From an uncultured Actinoplanes sp. (GTDB lineage: Bacteria > Actinomycetota > Actinomycetes > Mycobacteriales > Micromonosporaceae): DNA of 35,938 nt. The DNA lies in NCBI RefSeq assembly GCF_934643405.1, contig NZ_CAKUCL010000048.1, positions 1 through 35,938 on the forward strand, read 5' to 3'. This document shows positions 25,263 to 32,773 of this stretch, piece after piece; position 1 is the first letter of the stretch, and the number at the start of each line of letters is the position of its first letter. The position numbers were made by a program, and so were the translations under genes. The notes beneath the pieces were generated by a model that saw nothing but the letters and a program-made list of their open reading frames with translations, had not been told where the DNA came from and ran no database searches.

Positions 25263-25592
25263 GTGGATACCACCCAGCTTCTCAAGGGTGTCCTGGACCT
25301 CGCCGTCCTCGCCGCCCTGCGCGACGAGGACGGGTATGGCTACGACATCCTCCGCCGGTTGCGCTCCGCCGGCCTGGACGATGTCGGCGACGCCTCGGTC
25401 TACGGCACCCTCCGGCGTCTGTTCAACGGCGGCTTCCTGAACACGTACGTGGTGCCCAGCGATGAGGGGCCACACCGCAAGTACTACGGGCTGAACGCCG
25501 CCGGCCGCGCCGAGTTGCAGCGATCCGGCAAGATCTGGCACAACTTCTCATCGACCATGGACGATCTGCTTCGCGAGCGGGAGACGGCGTGA
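25263..25592 (+). CDS. PadR family transcriptional regulator
   Basis: This 109-residue winged-helix protein has the PadR N-terminal domain: LLKGVLDLAVLAALRDEDGYGYDIL, DASVYGTLRRLFNGGFLNT and HRKYYGLNAAGRAEL, followed by a short dimerisation helix. It is the small subfamily-2 form. GTG 25263 is preferred because the promoter places it at the transcript start; the upstream GTG at 25254 overlaps the -10 box. Its stop overlaps the next gene as GTGA. PadR genes next to a HAAS/DUF1700-type membrane protein are a known arrangement, in which the regulator controls the membrane partner. The inducer is unknown. Confidence 0.93.
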   Translation: MDTTQLLKGVLDLAVLAALRDEDGYGYDILRRLRSAGLDDVGDASVYGTLRRLFNGGFLNTYVVPSDEGPHRKYYGLNAAGRAELQRSGKIWHNFSSTMDDLLRERETA

Positions 25593-26599
25593 ACTCCACG
25601 GCACAGGACGAGATGACCGCGTACGTCGCGGGCGTGCGGGAGACCCTTTCCGGCCTGCCCGAGCACACCCGGCTGGAGCTGCTCGAGGACCTGGCCGAGC
25701 ACCTGGCCGAGGTGCAGGCCGAAGGCTTGGGCACGCTCGTCGAGCGGTTGGGCACCCCGCAGGCGTACGCGGCGGAATTGCTCGCCACCGCGGGATTCGT
25801 CGGCGGATTCCCGGAGCCGCCGCCCGAGCCGCGAGTGTCCGCTTTGGATTCATTGCGGGCCGATGTCACCGCATTCCTGAAGCGGGCCGACGTCAAGGTC
25901 GGTCCGGTCATCGGGTATGCCAAGGCGAGCGAATTCCTGCTGCTGCTGCGCCCCGCCTGGTGGGTGCTGCGCGGTTATCTGGCTGCCATGGCGGTGGCCT
26001 ATCTGATCGGCGATCCGCAAGGCGATCTCGGCCTGCTGCCACGCATCGGTGGTAGCGAATTGATGGCGGTCGTGCTGCTGTCCGGTTGCGTGATCCTGTC
26101 CGTCATGTTCGGCCGCAAGGCGCTCGTCCTGTCCCGCTGGCCGAAGTACGCGTTGTGGGCGGGCACCACGTTCCTGGTCATTTTCGCGATCGGCGGGTTC
26201 TTCGGCGTGGACAACAGCGCCCGGCAGTCGTCGTACAACAACGTGGGCAGTTACGACACCAATCCGTACGGCAACGTGCAGGACGTCTACGTGTACGACA
26301 AGGAGGGAAAACTGGTCGAGGGTGCGCGTCTGTACGATCAGGACGCCTCGCCGATCCAGCTCGGCAATTCGTGGTGCACCGATCCGTCGACCGGTGAGTC
26401 GCGGCACACGCGGAGCATGGGATATCCGTACTGCCCGGAGAATGCGCCCTTCGGCCCGCCGGTCTCACCGTCCACATCGCACTCCGGTTCGCCGTCCACC
26501 GCCGCGCCGGATTCTTCCCTCGCGCCATCGCCATCCGTTGCGACGCCTTCGCCCTCCGTCAATGCCACTCCGTCGGTCCGGCCGTCACCCAGCCGATGA
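25589..26599 (+). CDS. HAAS/DUF1700-type membrane protein with Ser/Pro-rich external tail
   Basis: The 336-residue protein starts with a helical domain (about residues 5-70: YVAGVRETLSGLPEHTRLEL, LGTPQAYAAELL) like the HAAS signalling domain that accompanies PadR regulators. Three membrane segments lie near 122-141, 157-175 and 188-206. The C-terminal 130 residues, presumably outside, include a Tyr/Asn-rich part, three cysteines (two close to a WCTD and a YPYC motif) and a low-complexity Ser/Pro/Thr tail from about 289. The tail may span cell wall or be glycosylated; this is inference. GTG 25589 overlaps padR. Function unknown. Confidence 0.82.
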   Translation: MNSTAQDEMTAYVAGVRETLSGLPEHTRLELLEDLAEHLAEVQAEGLGTLVERLGTPQAYAAELLATAGFVGGFPEPPPEPRVSALDSLRADVTAFLKRADVKVGPVIGYAKASEFLLLLRPAWWVLRGYLAAMAVAYLIGDPQGDLGLLPRIGGSELMAVVLLSGCVILSVMFGRKALVLSRWPKYALWAGTTFLVIFAIGGFFGVDNSARQSSYNNVGSYDTNPYGNVQDVYVYDKEGKLVEGARLYDQDASPIQLGNSWCTDPSTGESRHTRSMGYPYCPENAPFGPPVSPSTSHSGSPSTAAPDSSLAPSPSVATPSPSVNATPSVRPSPSR

Positions 26600-26739
26600 T
26601 CGGGTGGCCGTTCGGTCGACAACGGATGGTGCTTCCGGTCCGTTCTCCCGGCGCCGGGGTACATCCCGCCAATTGACTGATAAAGGCTGGGTAACGGGGT
26701 CGCGGCAAAGTCCGGCCGATCGTTAATCTGCTCCGGCGA

Positions 26740-26760
26740 TCGGTCGACTCCTTCGACCGA
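26740..26760 (+). promoter_or_regulatory. 5'-leader hairpin of the proline-rich membrane protein gene
   Basis: TCGGTCG and CGACCGA form a perfect 7-bp stem around a seven-base loop. It ends 19 bases before the GTG at 26780 and just before the AAAGGA ribosome binding site. The role is unknown. Confidence 0.35.
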
Positions 26761-26779
26761 CCCCTCGAAAGGACCTCCC

Positions 26780-27451
26780 GTGAGCAACCCTGTCCCGCCG
26801 CCCGGTGGCTCCTACCCGCCTCCCGGTCAGGGCGGATACCCGGCACCCGGCCAGGACGGCAGCCCGGTGCCCGGTCAGGGCAGTTACCCCCCGCCCGGTG
26901 CCGGCCAGCCCGGCTACCCCGCGCCCGGCGCCGGTCAGCCCGGCTACGGTCAGCCCGGCTATCCGGCCCCCGGCCAGGAGCAGCCGGGGGCGTACCCGCC
27001 GCCCGGCGGCGGCTACCCCGGCGACCCGAACGCGTCGTTCCCGCCCGGCCAGCAGCCGCCGCCGCAGTTCGGCGCGTTCCCGGCCGAGGAGAAGAAGAAG
27101 GGCGGCGCCGCCAAGACCATCGGCCGCATCGTCGCGATCGCGGCCGTCCTGATCGTGGTCGCCGTGCTCCGCGGCGCCTTCTTCGGCGGCGACGGTGCCG
27201 AGGAGGCCAAGGCGGGCGACTGCATCGCCTCGGACAAGGACGTCTCCAAGGAGGAGACCACCGAGACCGGCGCCGACGTGGTCGACTGCAACTCCCAGGA
27301 GGCCAAGTTCACCGTCGTCGCCCGTGTCGACGGCGAGAGCGACGAGAAGAGCAAGTCCTGCGACAAGTTCTTCAAGGAGAACGAGGAGTTCTTCGTCTAC
27401 GCCAGCGAGGCCAAGGGCGGCTACCTGCTCTGCCTGCGCCCCAAGGCCTGA
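26780..27451 (+). CDS. proline/glycine-rich single-pass membrane protein, LppU/SCO3897-like
   Basis: The 223-residue protein has about 100 N-terminal residues of degenerate Pro-Gly-Gln-Tyr repeats (YPAPGAGQPG-type), a basic spacer EKKKGG, a membrane segment at about 113-130, and a C-terminal domain with four cysteines (148, 170, 194, 218) in GDCIA, DCNS, SCDKF and LLCL, probably forming two external disulfides. This layout matches actinobacterial LppU-like proteins of unknown function. The repeats place the disordered part in the cytoplasm and the cysteine domain outside. GTG 26780 follows AAAGGACCTCCC. It is probably monocistronic, with a strong hairpin following. Confidence 0.85.
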   Translation: MSNPVPPPGGSYPPPGQGGYPAPGQDGSPVPGQGSYPPPGAGQPGYPAPGAGQPGYGQPGYPAPGQEQPGAYPPPGGGYPGDPNASFPPGQQPPPQFGAFPAEEKKKGGAAKTIGRIVAIAAVLIVVAVLRGAFFGGDGAEEAKAGDCIASDKDVSKEETTETGADVVDCNSQEAKFTVVARVDGESDEKSKSCDKFFKENEEFFVYASEAKGGYLLCLRPKA

Positions 27452-27463
27452 CGACCGACTTCC

Positions 27464-27492
27464 CGGCCGGCGCCCGATCCGGGCGCCGGCCG
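27464..27492 (+). terminator. strong hairpin terminator after the proline-rich protein gene
   Basis: Bases 27464-27475 (CGGCCGGCGCCC) pair perfectly with 27481-27492 around a five-base loop, starting 13 bases after the stop. It is very GC-rich without a T run, a form common in actinobacteria. Confidence 0.65.
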
Positions 27493-27625
27493 CCGCATTC
27501 CGGCGACCGAGCGGCGCGTTCCCAGGCCCGCCCTGCACCTCCACTCCTTCGCCCCCTCAAGCGCCGCAGAGTCACCCGCTCTCCAACGCGTGGTCTCCCG
27601 CTCGTTCAGGCGCAGTGCTTCGAAG

Positions 27626-27656
27626 CGCGCGTCTCGGCCCGGCGCCGAGGCGCGCG
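27626..27656 (+). promoter_or_regulatory. GC-rich hairpin upstream of the uracil-DNA glycosylase gene
   Basis: CGCGCGTCTCGG (27626-27637) pairs with CCGAGGCGCGCG (27645-27656), 12 pairs with one G-T and a seven-base loop. It overlaps the end of the palindrome GCTTCGAAGC (27617-27626). The site is 49 bp before the GTG, so a leader or terminator role is possible. Confidence 0.35.
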
Positions 27657-27704
27657 GGTGGGGGTGAGTGGCGGGCCGCCGGGGCGAAGTGTTGTGCTTC
27701 GGGG

Positions 27705-28457
27705 GTGAGTTTGGGGGAGAGGAACGCCCGTACGGCCGAGGACGTCCGCCGACAAGCTGCCGCCGCGCCGTCGCTCAGCGTGCTGGATCAGTGCGTCACT
27801 GACTGTTTCGCCTGCCCGCGGCTGGTTGCGTGGCGTGAGGAGGTCGCGAGGGTCAAGCGCGCCGCCTTCCGCGATCAGACGTACTGGGGACGGCCGATTC
27901 CGGGGTACGGGCCGCAGGACGCCGAGATCGCCATTCTGGGGCTGGCGCCCGCGGCTCACGGCGGCAACCGCACCGGGCGGATCTTCACCGGGGACCGGTC
28001 GGGGGACGTGCTGTTCGCCTCGCTCCACCGGGTCGGGCTGGCCAACCAGCCGACCAGCGTCTCCGCCGACGACGGGCTCGAGCTGCGCCATGTGCGGGTC
28101 TTCTCGGCGGTCCGGTGCGCGCCGCCGGACAACAAGCCTCTGCCGGAGGAGCGGGACAACTGCGCGCCGTGGGCGCATCGCGAGGTCGGGCTGATCAAGG
28201 ACAGCCTCCGCGTCGTGGTGGCGCTCGGCGCGTTCGCGTGGCAGGCCTGGTGGCCCACGCTCACCGCCGTCTACGGGGTGAAGGCGCCGGTGCCGCGGCC
28301 CAAGTTCGGGCACGGCGCGCTGGTCAGCCAACCGGGCGTCCCCCACCTGCTCGGGTGTTTTCACGTCAGCCAGCAGAACACTTTCACCGGCCGGCTCACC
28401 CCCGAGATGCTCGACGCCGTTTTCCTCCGTGCGAAGGAGATGGCGGGCCTGGCATGA
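27705..28457 (+). CDS. family 5 (UdgB-type) uracil-DNA glycosylase
   Basis: The 250-residue enzyme removes uracil, and in this family also other deaminated bases, from DNA. Cys34/Cys37 (CFAC) together with Cys138 and Cys153 fit the four ligands of a 4Fe-4S cluster. Motif A is GLAPAAHGG (79-87), which lacks the classical catalytic Asp as expected for family 5, followed by NRTGRIFTGDRSGD. Motif B is HVSQQN (220-225). The start is uncertain: GTG 27705 is closest to the conserved part and is preceded by only a G run. The frame remains open upstream through unlikely coding sequence. Confidence 0.9.
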   Translation: MSLGERNARTAEDVRRQAAAAPSLSVLDQCVTDCFACPRLVAWREEVARVKRAAFRDQTYWGRPIPGYGPQDAEIAILGLAPAAHGGNRTGRIFTGDRSGDVLFASLHRVGLANQPTSVSADDGLELRHVRVFSAVRCAPPDNKPLPEERDNCAPWAHREVGLIKDSLRVVVALGAFAWQAWWPTLTAVYGVKAPVPRPKFGHGALVSQPGVPHLLGCFHVSQQNTFTGRLTPEMLDAVFLRAKEMAGLA

Positions 28458-28500
28458 TTCGGCAGACTCGAAGACACCTCAAGGATCTGAGCCCAATCTG

Positions 28501-29205
28501 ATGGATCTCGCCGCAGTGCGCCGCTGGTGGCCCCTCGCCGCCGTGGTCGCCCTGCTCTTCCTCACCGCGCTGGCGGCCACCCGGTCGGCGCCGCAGCTCG
28601 ACCAGATCGCGCGCAGCGATCCGGGCCCGTCGAAGTCGCCGATGATTCCCACGGAGCCCAGCGCCACCCCGGCCGGCGGCGGGGACACGGTGCCCGAGGC
28701 GGCCCGCGGCCTGCCCGAGTGGGTGGGCACGGTCGCGCTGATCGGCCTCGGCGTCGTCGCCCTGATCGTCATCGCGCTCGCGGTCTACGCGCTTCTTCGT
28801 GACCAGGCGCGCCGCCGCGCCCGCAAGAAGGGTCGCACCGGCAAACTGCGCCAGCACCAACCCCGTACGGCGGAGGAATTGGTCGCCGCCCTGGACGCCG
28901 GCCTGGAGGAACTCTCCGACACCGACCGTGACCCCCGCCGTGCCGTGATCGCCTGCTGGGTGCGGCTGGAGCAGGCGGCGGCCGCCGCCGGAACGCCCCG
29001 GCACCCGGGCGACAGCCCCACCGACCTGGTCGGCCGCCTGCTCAACGAGCAGCAGGTCGACGCGCGGGTGCTGGCCGCGCTGCTCGAGGTCTATCGCCAG
29101 GCGCGGTACGCGACGCACACCGTCGACGACCAGATGCGCCGCCAGGCCCGGTCCGCTCTGGAACGGCTGCGCGCCGACCTGGGAGCACCGGCGGTCCCGG
29201 CATGA
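28501..29205 (+). CDS. DUF4129 domain membrane protein
   Basis: This 234-residue protein has an N-terminal membrane segment (about 10-27), an external Pro/Ser-rich linker, a second segment (about 74-98), a basic stretch and a cytoplasmic C-terminal DUF4129 domain. That domain carries RRAVIACWVRLEQAAAAAG and SPTDLVGRLL, which are characteristic. DUF4129 proteins commonly accompany MoxR and DUF58 genes, as here; their biochemical role is not known. ATG 28501 starts the operon and follows AAGGATCTGAG. Its stop overlaps the next gene by four bases. Confidence 0.86.
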   Translation: MDLAAVRRWWPLAAVVALLFLTALAATRSAPQLDQIARSDPGPSKSPMIPTEPSATPAGGGDTVPEAARGLPEWVGTVALIGLGVVALIVIALAVYALLRDQARRRARKKGRTGKLRQHQPRTAEELVAALDAGLEELSDTDRDPRRAVIACWVRLEQAAAAAGTPRHPGDSPTDLVGRLLNEQQVDARVLAALLEVYRQARYATHTVDDQMRRQARSALERLRADLGAPAVPA

Positions 29206-29777
29206 GCCTCGACGATCTCTTCAGCGCGGCGAGCGAGGAGCGCGGTCGTCCGCAGGAGCCCGAGCCCGGCCCGAAGAAGCGCAACACGGTCCTCCGGCTG
29301 GTGTTGAACATCGCGCTGATCGCCGCCGCCACCACGGTGACCATGGCGGCCCTGCGCGCCGGCGATCTCAGCATCTCGGTCGTGCTCGTCGCGGCCGCGT
29401 TCCTCGGTCTGCGACTGATCATGCTGGCGGTCAGCCTCGTCAAGGCGCCGCCGCTGCCGAAACGCCGCGATCAGAACGGTTCGGGCCAGGACGGCCCGGC
29501 GGGTGACGCGCTCAAAGCAGCCGTACGCCGCTGGGAACTCACACTGGACCGGGCGCACTCGGACGCGGATCTATATTCGCGTAACGTTCTGCCGGTGCTG
29601 GCCGAGCTGACCGACGAGCGGCTGCGGCTTCGTCACGGGATCACCCGCGCGACCGATCCGCGCCGCGCCCGCGAACTGCTCGGCGACCCGCTCTGGGCGG
29701 CGCTGCACGACCGCGGGCGGCGCACGCCGAAGCCCCGTGAGCTGGAAACCTACGTGGAAGCGTTGGAGCGACTGTGA
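29202..29777 (+). CDS. membrane protein of the MoxR/DUF58 operon, unknown family
   Basis: The 191-residue product begins with a charged cytoplasmic stretch, has two membrane segments (about 31-50 and 58-80), and a cytoplasmic C-terminal part rich in Arg and Leu (AAVRRWELTLDRAHSDADLY, RNVLPVLAELTDERLRLRHG). I recognise the position, not a named domain: a small membrane protein between DUF4129 and MoxR is usual in actinobacterial operons of this kind. ATGA overlaps with the gene before and GTGA with moxR show translational coupling. Confidence 0.8.
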   Translation: MSLDDLFSAASEERGRPQEPEPGPKKRNTVLRLVLNIALIAAATTVTMAALRAGDLSISVVLVAAAFLGLRLIMLAVSLVKAPPLPKRRDQNGSGQDGPAGDALKAAVRRWELTLDRAHSDADLYSRNVLPVLAELTDERLRLRHGITRATDPRRARELLGDPLWAALHDRGRRTPKPRELETYVEALERL

Positions 29778-30775
29778 GCGACAAGGCCCTGGGCCCGTAC
29801 GAGGTGGGCAGGCTGGCCGGCGCCGTCCTGGATTCGGTCGGGACGGTGGTGGTCGGCAAACGGGATTCGCTGGAGCTGGTCCTGGCCGGCATCCTGGCCG
29901 GCGGTCACGTGCTGCTGGAAGACCTGCCCGGCCTGGGCAAGACGCTGACCGCGCGGTCCTTCGCGCAGGCTCTCGGCCTGGACTTCCGGCGCCTGCAGTT
30001 CACGCCCGACCTGCTGCCCGCGGACGTGACCGGTTCGTTCCTCTACGACCAGCGCAAGGGCGACTTCGCCTTCCGGGCCGGCCCGGTGTTCACCAACATG
30101 CTGCTGGCCGACGAGATCAACCGGACGCCGCCGAAGACCCAGGCCGCGCTGCTCGAGGCGATGCAGGAGAAGCAGGTCTCGGTCGAGGGCGTGACCTACC
30201 GGCTGGACCCGCCGTTCCACGTGCTGGCCACCGCCAACCCGATCGAGTACGAGGGCACGTACCCGCTGCCCGAGGCCCAGCTCGACCGGTTCCTGCTGCG
30301 GGTCTCGTTCGGCTATCCGACCGCCGAGGAGGAGTGGGACGTGCTGCGCCGCCGCATGTCGCGCCGCCAGGAGGAGACGTTCCTCCAGCCGGTGGTCGAC
30401 GCGGGCACGCTGCAGGCGATGCAGGCCGCGCTGGAGATGGTCGCCGTCGAGGACTCGATCGGCCGGTACATCGTGTCGCTGGCCGCGGCCACCCGCGAGC
30501 ATCCGTCGGTGCTGGTCGGTTCGTCGCCGCGGGGCTCGCTGGCGCTGCTGCTGCTGGCCCGCGCCCGGGCCGTGATGACCGGCCGGGACTTCGTGGTGCC
30601 GGAGGACGTGAAGGACGTCGCGGTGCCGGCGCTCGCCCACCGCATCACGCTGCGCCCGGAGATGTGGCTGCGCCGCGTCGACCCGGCCTTCGTGGTCCAG
30701 GAGGTGCTGGCCGCCACCCCGGCCCCGGCCAGCGGTGCCCTCCCGACGTACGCGAGTGGACAAAACCAGACGTGA
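29774..30775 (+). CDS. MoxR family AAA+ ATPase
   Basis: The 333-residue ATPase has Walker A LPGLGKT (51-57), Walker B with DEINR (113-117, LLADEINRTPPKTQ), the sensor 1 region LATANPIEYEGTYPLPEAQLDRF and a C-terminal lid with sensor 2-like SSPRGSLALL. MoxR ATPases act as chaperones that assemble or activate protein complexes, often with a MIDAS/VWA-type or DUF58 partner. GTG 29774 overlaps the upstream stop, and the stop overlaps the DUF58 GTG. The client is unknown. Confidence 0.94.
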   Translation: MSDKALGPYEVGRLAGAVLDSVGTVVVGKRDSLELVLAGILAGGHVLLEDLPGLGKTLTARSFAQALGLDFRRLQFTPDLLPADVTGSFLYDQRKGDFAFRAGPVFTNMLLADEINRTPPKTQAALLEAMQEKQVSVEGVTYRLDPPFHVLATANPIEYEGTYPLPEAQLDRFLLRVSFGYPTAEEEWDVLRRRMSRRQEETFLQPVVDAGTLQAMQAALEMVAVEDSIGRYIVSLAAATREHPSVLVGSSPRGSLALLLLARARAVMTGRDFVVPEDVKDVAVPALAHRITLRPEMWLRRVDPAFVVQEVLAATPAPASGALPTYASGQNQT

Positions 30776-32127
30776 CCCCCCGGCTGCGCACCGCGGTGCC
30801 GCCGGCTGCCGAGGCGGAGTCGTGGAACCTCCAGACCTGGGTGCCGACCCGGGCACTCGGCCGGTCGGTGCTGCTCACCGGCCTGCTGCTGGTGCTCGGC
30901 GTGGCGCTGGGCCGGGTCGACCTGGTGCTGCTCGCGGCACCGTTCGGGATCGGCGCCGCGATCGGCCTGCGCCGCATGCCGCGGGCGGTGCCGGAGCTGA
31001 CCATCGGCGCCGACGAGGAACATCTCGTCGAGGGCGGTCACGTCCAGGCGTCGGTCACCGTGAGCAACCCCGACGTCATCTCGTACGACCTGGTGGTCGT
31101 GCGCACCCGCGCCTCGCGCTGGTTGAAGCTGGAACACTCCGACCGGCCGTTCGCGATCACCGTGCCGTCCGACGGCTGGGCGGCGGTGGAGCTGCCCGGT
31201 GACGCGCTGCGCTGGGGCCGCCAGGAGGTGGGTCCGGCGGCCGCCCGGGTCGCTGCCTGCGGCGGCCTGATGGCCTGCCGGCCGGTGGTGACGCCGGCCC
31301 GCGCGGTGCGCGTCTATCCGGTCACCGAGCCGTTCAACGCGACCGAGGCGATGCCGGCCGCCGCCGGCCTGGTGGGAAACCATCGCTCCCGGCGGATGGG
31401 CGAGGGCGGCGAGCTTGCGGGCGTACGGCCGTTCGCGCCGGGCGATCGGCTCAGGCGCATCGATTGGCGGGTTTCCCTGCGCACCCGCGACCTCCACGTG
31501 GCGTCCACCCTCTCGGACCGCGACGCCGAGGTGCTCCTGCTGCTCGACGTGCTCGGCGAGGTCGGCCTGTCCGGCGGCGTCGGAGGCAGCGCATCCGTTC
31601 TGGACACCACCGTCCGCGCGTCCGCCGCCATCGCCGAGCACTACCTGCAGCGCGGCGACCGGGTGTCCTTGTTGGAGTATGGGTCGGCCGCCCGCCGGCT
31701 GCGCCCGGCCACCGGCCGCCGGCAGTACCTGCGCGTGCTGGAGTGGTTGCTCGACGTGCGGCCCGATCCGGTCGAGTGGGACGCGGACGAGAACGTGTTC
31801 GGTGTCCACCACGTCTCCTCGGACACGCTCGTCATGGTGCTCACCCCGCTGATCGACCCGCGAGCCGCCGACATGCTCGCCCACCTGACCCAGTCCGGCC
31901 GGTACGTGGTGGCGGTGGACACCTTGCCCGAGGGTGCGACGCCGGAGAACAAGACCCAGAACCAATGGACGCCGCTGGCCACCCGGTTGTGGCGGCTGGA
32001 ACGCGAGAACGTGCTCGGCCGGTTGCGCGAGCACGGCGTACCGGTGGTCGCCTGGGCCGGCGCCGGCAGCCTGGACCTGGTGCTGCGCGACGTGGCCCGG
32101 ATGGCCTCGGCGCCGAGGGGGCGATGA
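30772..32127 (+). CDS. DUF58 domain protein (MoxR partner)
   Basis: The 451-residue protein has two closely spaced N-terminal membrane segments (about 31-47 and 50-66), a beta-rich region (EEHLVEGGHVQASVTVSN) and the DUF58 signature VRPFAPGDR (218-226) followed by LRRIDWRVSLRTRDL. A VWA-like region follows (LLLLDVLGEVG). The VWA-like core lacks a clear DxSxS MIDAS, as is common in DUF58. It is probably anchored in the membrane with the domain in the cytoplasm and worked on by the MoxR ATPase. GTG 30772 was chosen for the GTGA overlap; the frame remains open upstream but antisense codon use makes that unlikely. Confidence 0.92.
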   Translation: MTPRLRTAVPPAAEAESWNLQTWVPTRALGRSVLLTGLLLVLGVALGRVDLVLLAAPFGIGAAIGLRRMPRAVPELTIGADEEHLVEGGHVQASVTVSNPDVISYDLVVVRTRASRWLKLEHSDRPFAITVPSDGWAAVELPGDALRWGRQEVGPAAARVAACGGLMACRPVVTPARAVRVYPVTEPFNATEAMPAAAGLVGNHRSRRMGEGGELAGVRPFAPGDRLRRIDWRVSLRTRDLHVASTLSDRDAEVLLLLDVLGEVGLSGGVGGSASVLDTTVRASAAIAEHYLQRGDRVSLLEYGSAARRLRPATGRRQYLRVLEWLLDVRPDPVEWDADENVFGVHHVSSDTLVMVLTPLIDPRAADMLAHLTQSGRYVVAVDTLPEGATPENKTQNQWTPLATRLWRLERENVLGRLREHGVPVVAWAGAGSLDLVLRDVARMASAPRGR

Positions 32128-32675
32128 TGAAGTTCGTCAGGTCCACCCGTCGCGTGTTCGCCCGCGCGACCGTGCTGCCGTTCCTGGTCCGCGTCGGCAT
32201 CGCGATCTGCGGGCTGGTCGCGATGTACACCGCGTGGCCGCTCGACGTCGCGGCGCGTCCGTACGGCGGAGTGCTGGGCGTGGTGGCGCTCTATCCGGCG
32301 GTCGCTCCGCGTGGCCGGGCGGCGACGATCGCCGCCCTCGTCGTGGTGGCCGGCTGGCTGGTCGCCACCGTCGGCTTCGGCACGGAGATCGCGCTGTGGC
32401 GGGTGCTGACCCTGGCCACGATGCTCTATCTAGGACATACGCTGACCGCGCTGGCGGCCGTCCTCCCGTACGACGCGGTGGTGAATCTCGACGTCGTCGG
32501 CACCTGGCTGGCCCGCGCCCTGGCCGTCGTGCTGATCTCGGCGGTCCTCACCGTGGTCGCTCTGGGCCTCTCCGCCGACCTGGCAGGCGGCGCGTTCCTG
32601 GCCGCGACGCTGGCCGGGCTCGCCGGAGCGGTCGGCGCCACGCTGCTCCTAGCACGCCTCGTTCGCAGAGCCTGA
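32124..32675 (+). CDS. multi-pass membrane protein, last gene of the MoxR/DUF58 operon
   Basis: The 183-residue protein is almost entirely hydrophobic, with about five membrane segments after a basic N-terminus (MMKFVRSTRRVFARA). No known domain is recognised. ATG 32124 overlaps the DUF58 stop and follows GAGGGGG; a second ATG is at 32127. Its place at the end of a tightly coupled operon suggests it acts with the MoxR/DUF58 system in the membrane. The downstream 98 bp are comparatively AT-rich and contain the ndh promoter region. Confidence 0.8.
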   Translation: MMKFVRSTRRVFARATVLPFLVRVGIAICGLVAMYTAWPLDVAARPYGGVLGVVALYPAVAPRGRAATIAALVVVAGWLVATVGFGTEIALWRVLTLATMLYLGHTLTALAAVLPYDAVVNLDVVGTWLARALAVVLISAVLTVVALGLSADLAGGAFLAATLAGLAGAVGATLLLARLVRRA

Positions 32676-32773
32676 AATATCCCCGAAATATGTTAGTCAT
32701 AGCACTTGACAAACGGCTTTGGCATACGTCACAGAACCGAGCATCATTACCGGTCAGTCGCGACAATGGATGA

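Noticed and set aside
32676..32773. Complete promoter for ndh
   Set aside because: A TTGACA is present at 32706-32711 but no acceptable -10 hexamer lies 16-19 bp downstream.
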